DNA of 5,084 bases, taken from Sphingomonas sp. (lineage in GTDB: Bacteria > Pseudomonadota > Alphaproteobacteria > Sphingomonadales > Sphingomonadaceae). Both the position numbers and the translations under genes were made by a program. Each line of letters opens with the position of its first letter. Positions within the stretch are counted from its first letter, which is position 1. The notes under the pieces were generated by a model. The model did no database searches. It saw only the letters and a program-made list of their open reading frames with translations, and was not told the origin of the DNA. Positions 1 through 5,084 of the stretch are shown here, piece by piece. Where the stretch lies: NCBI GenBank assembly GCA_019747165.1, contig JAIERC010000469.1:1-5084 (forward strand), written 5' to 3'.

Positions 1-188
1 TCACCGAGCTCCTGCAATATGGCTATATTGGTGTGGGCCTGCACTCGGTGCGGCTTGCCTTTTGGCGGCAGGACGCAATAGCGCTGCTTTCGGGGGTGGC
101 ACTGTTTAGCTTGATTATCGCTGTGCGCCATGGCCTTGGTTTTGGTAATCCGCTGGGGGGCATTGGCTTGAAGATGGTGGCGTCATGA
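1..188 (+). CDS. C-terminal fragment of a membrane protein, possibly a polysaccharide flippase (partial)
   Basis: Only the last 61 residues are present; the reading frame is open from base 3 to the TGA at 186-188, while the other two forward frames hit stops within about 110 bases. The fragment has an amphipathic start (TELLQYGYIGVGLHSVRLAF), a basic WRQD turn, one hydrophobic segment (about residues 25-42, ALLSGVALFSLIIAV) and a short glycine-rich tail ending KMVAS. This looks like the final helix of a polytopic inner-membrane protein. The stop overlaps the next start as ATGA, so it belongs to the same operon as the glycosyltransferases that follow. A Wzx-type repeat-unit flippase is the most economical guess, because the operon has transferases and a polymerase but no other visible transporter. 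That identity rests on context; no family motif is visible in this fragment. A different membrane protein, such as an acyltransferase, is possible. Confidence 0.6.
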   Translation, partial: TELLQYGYIGVGLHSVRLAFWRQDAIALLSGVALFSLIIAVRHGLGFGNPLGGIGLKMVAS

Positions 189-1351
189 CGCGCGTGCTGA
201 TCGTTCAATATGCTGGCGATTACCGCGAATCGGACCGGTTGCTCCGCGAGGAGGGCAAGGAAATTTATTATGGGCACGGCTATGTGCTCGAGCAGCTCGA
301 CGCAATGCGTGCAGCGGGGCACGACGTCGGCTTCATGTGCTGTCTTGCGCCAGCCTATTGGGATAGACTTGCCAACGGCGTGACAGTGATTGGTGCCGAC
401 ACCAATCCGGATAAGGATCCAAAGCCTGTCCTACGCCTGATCGAGCGTTATGCCCCGACCCATCTCATTGTGCAGGGGCCGATGCCAGCGCTGATCCGTT
501 GGGGCTTGGCCAATAAAGTGGCGCTCGGTGTGATCCTTGCCGACAGCTTTGCCAACCCGTTCTACCGGCTGTTGCGCTTTCGCAAGTTGCCAGCCTTGCT
601 TGGTGACCCGCGCATAACGCTGGTCGCCAATCACGGCGCCAATGCGGCACGCGCGCTGGTGACATTGGGGGTGTCGGCTGAGCGGGTGATCGCATGGGAT
701 TATCCGCATCTGCGAACACCAGATTTATTTGCGCCGAAGCAGGGGCCGTCGGGCCCGCCTTTTCGGCTGTTCTATGCCGGCGCGATCTCGACCAAAAAGG
801 GGGTCGGCGACCTCGTTCGGGCGGTCGCGTTGCTGCGCGATCGACTTGACGTTGAGCTTGATATTGCAGGCATGGGCCAGCGCACGCGCTATGAACGGTT
901 GGTAGAGCGGCTCGGGCTAGGACAGAAGGTGCGCTTTCTCGGGCTCGTGCCGAACGGCGAGATCCCCAATTTGATGAATGCCGCTGATGCCGTCGTCGTG
1001 CCGAGTAGGCACAGCTTTCCTGAAGGGTTGCCATTGACGCTCTATGAAGCGCTGGCCTCGCGAACGCCGGTCATTGCGTCGGACCATCCGATGTTTGCCG
1101 GCCACCTGGTCAACGGCGACAGCGCGGTGGTGTATCCAGCCGGGCGACCGCGCGATCTGGCTGAGGCGATTGTCGAGCTCATGACGTTGCCCGGTTTGTA
1201 TGAGCTTATTTCTGCTGGCGGGCCGGCAGCTTGGCAGCGTATGCAAATCCCTGTCAAATGGGGTGAGATGGTGCGCCGTTGGATTAGCGGCACGCCGGGC
1301 GATGCTGCATGGTTGCGCGCGCACACAGTCGCAGCCGGGGACCGTACATGA
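185..1351 (+). CDS. Glycosyltransferase, GT-B fold, family 4 type
   Basis: A 388-residue retaining-type glycosyltransferase expected to act at the cytoplasmic face of the inner membrane, moving a sugar from a nucleotide donor to a lipid-linked polysaccharide intermediate. The N-terminal Rossmann-like half covers roughly residues 1-175 (opening strand MTRVLIVQYAGDYR, then GHGYVLEQLDAMRAAGHDV). The C-terminal donor-binding half runs from about 193 to 360. It begins with FRLFYAGAISTKKGVGDLV, where K204/K205 sit at the usual basic donor-phosphate position, and continues through ELDIAGMGQ (224-232) and VRFLGLVPNGEIPNLMNAAD (249-268). The hallmark EX7E motif is E280-GLPLTLY-E288, followed by ASRTPVIASD. 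Length is normal for the family. No in-frame start lies upstream of 185 before the preceding frame's coding region; a weak GGTGG (176-180) precedes the ATG, and the ATGA overlap suggests coupling to the upstream gene. Donor and acceptor sugars cannot be read from the sequence. Confidence 0.93.
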   Translation: MTRVLIVQYAGDYRESDRLLREEGKEIYYGHGYVLEQLDAMRAAGHDVGFMCCLAPAYWDRLANGVTVIGADTNPDKDPKPVLRLIERYAPTHLIVQGPMPALIRWGLANKVALGVILADSFANPFYRLLRFRKLPALLGDPRITLVANHGANAARALVTLGVSAERVIAWDYPHLRTPDLFAPKQGPSGPPFRLFYAGAISTKKGVGDLVRAVALLRDRLDVELDIAGMGQRTRYERLVERLGLGQKVRFLGLVPNGEIPNLMNAADAVVVPSRHSFPEGLPLTLYEALASRTPVIASDHPMFAGHLVNGDSAVVYPAGRPRDLAEAIVELMTLPGLYELISAGGPAAWQRMQIPVKWGEMVRRWISGTPGDAAWLRAHTVAAGDRT

Positions 1352-2535
1352 CGGTAATCGAGGCAAACTCTGAAGCTAAGGCGATTCAAAAAGTATCGGC
1401 GACTGCCGTCAAGCACGACGCTCCTTTGATTTTGTTTGCCGTCACTCATTCCTCGGCTGGGGGCCTTCGCGAGCTATGGTCTGATATCGCTGAAGGCCTC
1501 GCGCTCCGCGGCTATGCGGTTGGACGGTTCGCGCTTTACGCGCCAGCCAGTGGCGATGGTGAGGGGGTAGACTGGGCTGCCTGGCACCATATCGTCGAGC
1601 GACCGCCGCGCTCGATTGGGGCGACCCTCAAGTTATTCTCTCGTCTAGTAAAATACCTGCGCCAGATGCGCCCGGTTGCGATTGTCACAGCGATGCCTGC
1701 CGCCAATGTCGCCATCCCGCTGGCGGTTCGACTGGCGGGCCTGCCGACGCGCGTGTTTGTCACGCACCATTCGCCGACCCACACCCATAATGCGCTGCTG
1801 GATCGGCTCGATAGCTGGACCGGAAGTCTGCGCAATGTGGCAGCCGTGATCAGTGTGTCCGATGCCGTCTCGGATTCCCTCGCACACAAGCCTGGCCGCT
1901 ATCGAGCAAAGCGCAGAACTATTCACAATGCGTTGCCTCAATCGATCGAGCAACTGATCGACGATCGGCGAATCGTGCAGCATCAAGACCCTGGGTGCCA
2001 CGTCGTCGCGCTTGGTCGTTTGAGCTATCAAAAAAACTACCCGATGCTGTTATCAGCATTTGCGCGGCTCCCCGGCATCACGCTTGAAATTGTCGGCGGC
2101 GGCGAGGACGAGGCCGATTTGCGGTCATTGGCCAAAGAGCTCGGCATCGCCGAGCGCGTGCACTTCGCTGGAATGATGCCGCGCATACAGGCGCTGGACC
2201 GGGCAGCACGCGCTGAAATCTTCGTACAGGTGAGCCGCTATGAAGGGCACAGCCTTGCGTTGATTGAGGCAGCGCGGCTCGGGCTGCCGTTGATCGTCTC
2301 GGACATCCCCGAGCAAGTTGAAGCAATTACCGCAGCGGACGGCGAGCGCTGCGGAATCGCTGTTCCGCTGGGTGATGTCGATGAGTTGGCGCGGCGAATC
2401 GCCACGTTGATTGATAACCCGATGACGCGGGCGCATTGGTCCAGGTTGGCGCGAAAACTTGCTTTGGAACGATCACACATGCAGATGATCGATCGATACG
2501 AGCAGATGCTGGTCGATGTGGCTCGTTCGCGCTAG
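1348..2535 (+). CDS. Glycosyltransferase, GT-B fold, family 4 type (second)
   Basis: A 395-residue family 4-type transferase, probably adding another sugar to the same lipid-linked repeat unit. A longer frame opens at ATG 1309, but the ATG at 1348 is preferred: it gives a 4-base ATGA overlap with the preceding stop, exactly as in the gene before, and has a weak GGGG (1337-1340) 7 bases upstream. The extra 13 residues of the longer form are basic and not family-like. Residues 1-24 are a polar leader; the N-terminal domain begins at LILFAVTHSSAGGLREL (27-43), a glycine-loop analogue of the GT4 N-terminus. Then come RVFVTHHSP (135-143), AAVISVSDAVSDSL (165-178) and IHNALP (192-197). The donor half has VALGRLSYQKN (220-230), LEIVGGGEDEADLRSLA (246-262), VHFAGMMP (271-278) and the EX7E pair E299-GHSLALI-E307 followed by LGLPLIVSDIPE. 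The sugar specificity is unknown. It is distinct in sequence from the upstream transferase, not an obvious recent duplicate. Confidence 0.93.
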   Translation: MTVIEANSEAKAIQKVSATAVKHDAPLILFAVTHSSAGGLRELWSDIAEGLALRGYAVGRFALYAPASGDGEGVDWAAWHHIVERPPRSIGATLKLFSRLVKYLRQMRPVAIVTAMPAANVAIPLAVRLAGLPTRVFVTHHSPTHTHNALLDRLDSWTGSLRNVAAVISVSDAVSDSLAHKPGRYRAKRRTIHNALPQSIEQLIDDRRIVQHQDPGCHVVALGRLSYQKNYPMLLSAFARLPGITLEIVGGGEDEADLRSLAKELGIAERVHFAGMMPRIQALDRAARAEIFVQVSRYEGHSLALIEAARLGLPLIVSDIPEQVEAITAADGERCGIAVPLGDVDELARRIATLIDNPMTRAHWSRLARKLALERSHMQMIDRYEQMLVDVARSR

Positions 2536-2540
2536 GTGTG

Positions 2541-2548
2541 TGAGGTGA
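2541..2548 (+). promoter_or_regulatory. Ribosome-binding site for the polymerase gene
   Basis: The purine-rich stretch TGAGGTGA lies in the 20-base gap (2536-2555) between the second transferase and the polymerase gene. Its GAGG core (2542-2545) ends 10 bases before ATG 2556. This supports 2556 over the in-frame ATG at 2577, whose upstream sequence (AACGGGTTCG) has no comparable match. It is the only junction in the window where genes do not overlap, so the polymerase probably initiates more independently than its neighbours. The gap has no promoter-like or terminator-like structure. Confidence 0.5.
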
Positions 2549-2555
2549 GCAACGC

Positions 2556-3995
2556 ATGCAGGCCGGAACGGGTTCGATGAGATCTGCTGTTTATATCGAG
2601 CGGCGCGCTGCTGTGGGGACGCTTAGCGATGTCGCCAGACGTCGCGGCTGGATCGTGAGCAATCTTTGCTTTGCTGCCTTTTTGGCCCTGATCCTGATCG
2701 GCGTCGCCCCATTTCAGGAATGGGTCATGACCGATCAGACCGGGCAGGGCGACATTATCAACCAGGCGCTGCATCTCGGCATTTTGTTTATGTTGTTGTT
2801 CGGTAGTGGCGGGGCGCTGACGCTGCGCCAGCTTCAGCCCTTGCCGCTCAGTGTTGTAGTGCTGCTCGCTTATTGTCTGTTGACGGTCACCTGGGCGATT
2901 GATCCCATGATCTCGCTGCGCCGCCTGATTTTGACGAGCCTGGTTATATGGGTGTTGTTTCGCTGTGTGGCCGACCTTGGCTATGAACGGGTGTTGTTGA
3001 TCATGCGCTGGGGATTGATCATTTTGCTCATCCTCAATTTTGCGACCGTTTTGTTAACGCCCTACGGCGTCCATCCAGCGCTGCGCGAAGAATCAACGGT
3101 TGTTGGCAACTGGCGCGGGCTCATGCCGCACAAGAATATTGCCGGCGCTGCCTGCGCCTTCATGATCGTTCTCGAGATTTTTGACGTACGGCGCTTTCCA
3201 AAGGTAATCTCCTGGTTGGCGATCGCAGGCGCGTTGATCTTTTTATATTTCACCGTTTCCAAGACATCACAAGCAGTGCTGGTGTTCGGGATTGTTTGTG
3301 GTGTCATCGTTCGCCCGTACAGTGCGAATTACCGCACGATTTTGGGTGCTTTAGTGCTGATTGGCACAGGTTTTGCTTTGCAACTAAGTTCAGTTTATTT
3401 GCCGGTGCTGGCGACTGTGGTGAACGATCCGACGAGTTTAACCGGACGCGGCGCCATTTGGCCGCTTCTGATTGATTATGCCAACCAGCATCCATGGACT
3501 GGAGCGGGGTTCGGCTCGTTTTGGCAGATTGGTAACGCCAGCCCGATCTGGCGAATTACGCGCAGTTGGGTGGCCCAGTCGAGCCACGGGCATAATGGCT
3601 ATCTCGATTTGCTGGTCACGATCGGCATTCCGGGCCTGGTGCTTACGATCGCTGTCCTCATGGCCTGGCCGCTTGTTCGGCTATTCCTCAGTTTGTCGAT
3701 CACCAAGCCGCAGCGATCGCTCTTGTTTGCGATGCTTGCGTTTTGCATCGGCCACAATCTGACCGAATCGAGTTTGCTCAACGGGCCGTCAGTGGTGGAG
3801 GTATTTCTCATTATTACGATCGCGCTCATTTTTCGCCTTGCCGATCGCGGCGCCAGCGCACGAAATCTGTGGTCGGAGCGGCGTCTGGGCGGCCCGCTTG
3901 CACTTGCTGGTAGCGGCTCCGCTCGAGGGGTGATCGGTATGGGGGTTCCGGCCAGGCAACCAGCGATGCGCGATCGCAGTGTTGAGGAATGCTGA
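2556..3995 (+). CDS. O-antigen ligase/polymerase family protein (Wzy_C, ExoQ-like), probable polysaccharide polymerase
   Basis: A 479-residue polytopic inner-membrane protein expected to join flipped, undecaprenyl-linked repeat units in the periplasm. About twelve hydrophobic segments can be picked out, near residues 33-52, 70-88, 97-113, 122-138, 145-167, 195-209, 217-234, 238-252, 261-282, 355-378, 386-400 and 413-427. The large periplasmic loop between the ninth and tenth segments (about 283-350) carries the Wzy_C signatures SLTGRGAIW (294-302), HPWTGAGFGSFW (312-323) and SSHGHNGYLDLL (342-353). An upstream LMPHKNIAG (189-197) matches the HKN motif common in ExoQ-like polymerases. Family members act as polymerases (ExoQ, Wzy) or ligases (WaaL). 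Polymerase is preferred because the neighbours are repeat-unit transferases and the motif style is ExoQ-like. A polar, arginine-rich C-terminal tail (about 429-479) of no recognised function follows the last membrane segment. The gene ends with a 7-base overlap with the next. Confidence 0.9.
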   Translation: MQAGTGSMRSAVYIERRAAVGTLSDVARRRGWIVSNLCFAAFLALILIGVAPFQEWVMTDQTGQGDIINQALHLGILFMLLFGSGGALTLRQLQPLPLSVVVLLAYCLLTVTWAIDPMISLRRLILTSLVIWVLFRCVADLGYERVLLIMRWGLIILLILNFATVLLTPYGVHPALREESTVVGNWRGLMPHKNIAGAACAFMIVLEIFDVRRFPKVISWLAIAGALIFLYFTVSKTSQAVLVFGIVCGVIVRPYSANYRTILGALVLIGTGFALQLSSVYLPVLATVVNDPTSLTGRGAIWPLLIDYANQHPWTGAGFGSFWQIGNASPIWRITRSWVAQSSHGHNGYLDLLVTIGIPGLVLTIAVLMAWPLVRLFLSLSITKPQRSLLFAMLAFCIGHNLTESSLLNGPSVVEVFLIITIALIFRLADRGASARNLWSERRLGGPLALAGSGSARGVIGMGVPARQPAMRDRSVEEC

Positions 3996-4897
3996 TTGAG
4001 GCTGGTGGCAGACATGCAGGATATGAATCCTCCGGGCCCCTCCTGGTCGCCGTCCGGGATGACGTTGACGATATGACGCCAGGGTCTGACGGAGCGCCTG
4101 GGCTGATGTCCGGGGCGGGGTCTGCGGCAGATTTGCCGTCTGTACCCACCTTGATGATCGGCGGCATTCGGATCGCACGCTTGTCGCGGACCGATCTTGC
4201 CGAGTTGATGCTTGCCGATGTTCGGCGCGCGCGCGCGCTGTCGCTGCCGCTACCGCGGATCATTACGTCGGCGAATGGCAGTGTGGTCGCGGCCTATCAC
4301 GCCGACCCCGAATTCAAAAGGCTAGTCGATGCAGCCGATGTGGTCGATGCTGACGGCATGCCACTTGTTTTTTTCAGCCGGTTGTTGACCAAGCGACCGC
4401 TGCCTGAGCGGACCGCGACGACCGATTTCCTGCTTGATGCCGCAGCGGTTGCAGCGCGCGAGGGTCTGCGCTTCTTTTTCATTGGCTCGCGGCCAGGCGT
4501 CGCGGCCCGGGCAGCCGAACATTTGCGCAGTCGATTCCCCGATCTGAAAATTGTCGGTGCGCGGCATGGCTATTTTGGAGAAGATGCCGTGCCTGACATT
4601 TGCGCGGCAATTCGGGCGTCGGGTGCCGATATTTTATGGGTCGGGATGGGGAGTCCCGCGCAAGAAAGATTCGCCGTCAATAATCGGCATTTGCTAGAGG
4701 GTTTGGCATGGATAAGGACATGCGGAGGATTGTTCGATCATTATGGCGGGGGCGTCTCGCGGGCGCCACATTGGATGCAGACGGCCGGTATGGAGTGGCT
4801 CTACCGTGCAGCGCGCGAGCCAGTGCGGCTTGGTTGGCGCTATCTGGTGACCAGTCCGGCTGCCCTGTATCACCTGCTCACCAAAACACATGACTGA
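3989..4897 (+). CDS. WecG/TagA/CpsF family glycosyltransferase (GT26)
   Basis: A 302-residue inverting GT26 transferase of the family that includes WecG (N-acetylmannosaminuronate), TagA (N-acetylmannosamine, teichoic acid linkage) and GumM (glucose, xanthan). It would add a sugar to a lipid-linked acceptor at the membrane surface. The family domain spans about 57-300: IGGIRIARLSRTDLAELML (57-75), IITSANGSVVAAYH (91-104), the acid-bearing VVDADGMPLVFF (118-129; D120, D122), RFFFIGSRPGVAARAAEHL (161-179), ILWVGMGSPAQERF (215-228; Q225, E226) and GGLFDHYGGGVSRAPHWM (246-263). The tail has MEWLYRAAREPVRLGWRYL (268-286), the arginine-rich appendage that in TagA aids membrane contact. The start is uncertain. 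ATG 3989 overlaps the previous gene by 7 bases, but GAGG (3984-3987) is only 1 base away. In-frame ATGs at 4073, 4106 (GGAG at 4091-4094) and 4154 are alternatives, and residues 1-55 are low-complexity and not family-like. Confidence 0.9.
   Translation: MLIEAGGRHAGYESSGPLLVAVRDDVDDMTPGSDGAPGLMSGAGSAADLPSVPTLMIGGIRIARLSRTDLAELMLADVRRARALSLPLPRIITSANGSVVAAYHADPEFKRLVDAADVVDADGMPLVFFSRLLTKRPLPERTATTDFLLDAAAVAAREGLRFFFIGSRPGVAARAAEHLRSRFPDLKIVGARHGYFGEDAVPDICAAIRASGADILWVGMGSPAQERFAVNNRHLLEGLAWIRTCGGLFDHYGGGVSRAPHWMQTAGMEWLYRAAREPVRLGWRYLVTSPAALYHLLTKTHD
4225..4238. repeat. (GC)7 dinucleotide tract
   Basis: Seven uninterrupted GC dinucleotides lie inside the GT26 gene, encoding part of RRARAL (about residues 79-84). 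A gain or loss of one unit would shift the frame and inactivate the enzyme. In a GC-rich coding region such a tract can also arise from arginine and alanine codons alone. Confidence 0.85.
4368..4374. repeat. T7 homopolymer tract
   Basis: Seven consecutive T bases occur inside the GT26 gene, reading GTT TTT TTC for the VFF part of the MPLVFFSR segment. It follows the (GC)7 tract by about 130 bases. It is a possible slippage site but short, and the residues are hydrophobic as expected at this place in the family. Confidence 0.85.
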
Positions 4898-5084
4898 CAG
4901 CCCTGCCGCTTCCCCGATGGCGAGCGGGCCATCGGCCGGGTCAATCAATCGCCGGAGGATCCGCTATGAAGATTTTGTCAAACCGCGTCGCCGCCGCTGG
5001 CCCTGGGTTTTGGCGACCGTGATCGCGGCCATGGTTATTGCAGGACTTGCTGCGTTCTGGCTAGCGCCTGAGGCAGTCCCTCAT
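4890..5084 (+). CDS. Single-pass membrane-anchored protein of unknown function (partial, 5' end)
   Basis: The first 65 codons are present and the frame is open to the window edge. The ATG at 4890 overlaps the GT26 stop (4895-4897) by 8 bases; no ribosome-binding site precedes it, so translation would depend on coupling. An in-frame ATG at 4917 is an alternative. The N-terminus is polar and Ser/Pro/Ala/Gly-rich (residues 1-19), then basic (INRRRIR, KPRRRRW), followed by one hydrophobic segment, about residues 38-58 (start WPWVLATVIAAM), and then LAPEAVPH. By the positive-inside rule the basic part is cytoplasmic and the rest of the protein would be periplasmic. Context suggests a role in the same polysaccharide, such as a modifying enzyme, a membrane-anchored glycosidase/lyase or a chain-length/export factor. 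No family motif is visible in this stretch, so I assign no function. The TM position and composition are seen; the topology is inferred. Confidence 0.65.
   Translation, partial: MTDSPAASPMASGPSAGSINRRRIRYEDFVKPRRRRWPWVLATVIAAMVIAGLAAFWLAPEAVPH
4914..4935 (+). other. GC-rich hairpin in the first codons of the last gene
   Basis: A perfect 8-base inverted repeat, CCGATGGC (4914-4921) and GCCATCGG (4928-4935), encloses a 6-base loop GAGCGG. It lies 17 bases after the GT26 stop and includes the alternative ATG at 4917. No run of T follows, so it is not a classical factor-independent terminator. It could slow ribosomes, stabilise the upstream mRNA or mark a processing point, or simply be chance in GC-rich coding DNA. 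Confidence 0.5.

Noticed and set aside
742..757. Short GC stem GGGCC-GTCG-GGCCC in the first transferase gene
   Set aside because: Only 5 base pairs, no T-run after it and it lies in the linker-encoding part of a coding region; expected by chance.
465..1034. Long antisense open frame opposite the first glycosyltransferase
   Set aside because: Its translation is rich in arginine, alanine and scattered cysteine without any domain motif, and the opposite strand encodes a clear GT4 enzyme with an EX7E motif. It is a shadow frame of GC-rich coding DNA. The same applies to the antisense frames at 917-1366, 3599-4015 and 3826-4263.
1309..1347. Upstream start for the second glycosyltransferase at ATG 1309
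   Set aside because: It would overlap the preceding gene by 43 bases and add a basic non-family leader, whereas ATG 1348 gives the 4-base ATGA overlap used at the neighbouring junction.
3472..3762. Sense-strand 96-codon frame inside the polymerase gene
   Set aside because: It overlaps the conserved Wzy_C loop in another frame, has no ribosome-binding site and its translation is arginine/serine-rich without recognisable features.
4914..4950. Factor-independent terminator after the GT26 gene
   Set aside because: The stem is good but no T-tract follows, and it lies inside the coding frame of the next gene, so I list it only as a hairpin.
1..5084. CRISPR array, tRNA, rRNA, insertion sequence or attachment site
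   Set aside because: No regularly spaced direct repeats, cloverleaf sequence, transposase motif or terminal inverted repeats were seen; almost the whole window is accounted for by the six coding regions.

Overview
The window is a compact, single-strand stretch of a surface or secreted polysaccharide biosynthesis operon. All six coding regions lie on the + strand. The only clear gap between genes is 20 bases, and no tRNA, rRNA, mobile element or CRISPR array is visible. Base composition is moderately GC-rich by eye, CGATCG palindromes are frequent, and the glycosyltransferase/polymerase content resembles exopolysaccharide loci of alphaproteobacteria. I lean toward a sphingomonad-like organism, but that is inference from gene style and not from a marker gene.

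Layout: (1) bases 1-188 hold the C-terminal end of a membrane protein, possibly the repeat-unit flippase (Wzx type), cut by the window edge. (2) 185-1351 is a GT-B fold, family 4-type glycosyltransferase. (3) 1348-2535 is a second family 4-type glycosyltransferase. (4) 2556-3995 is a polytopic O-antigen ligase/polymerase-family protein (Wzy_C/ExoQ-like), most likely the polymerase. (5) 3989-4897 is a WecG/TagA/CpsF (GT26) glycosyltransferase with an uncertain start. (6) 4890-5084 is the first 65 codons of a protein with a basic cytoplasmic N-terminus and one membrane segment, cut by the window edge. Neighbouring genes overlap by 4, 4, 7 and 8 bases, a pattern that implies co-transcription and translational coupling.

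How they fit together: the three glycosyltransferases would add sugars in turn to a lipid-linked repeat unit at the inner face of the cytoplasmic membrane. A flippase (perhaps gene 1) would move it across, and the ExoQ/Wzy-like protein would polymerise it in the periplasm. The priming transferase, chain-length regulator (PCP), outer-membrane exporter and sugar-nucleotide genes needed for a full Wzx/Wzy pathway are not in this window. No promoter or factor-independent terminator was found, so the operon continues on at least one side and probably both.

I see no wholly new system. The points most worth a second look are the unassigned single-pass protein at the 3' end with a hairpin and a decoy ribosome-binding site in its first codons, the uncertain start of the GT26 enzyme, the cluster of CGATCG palindromes in the polymerase gene, and the slippage-prone tracts in two transferase genes.
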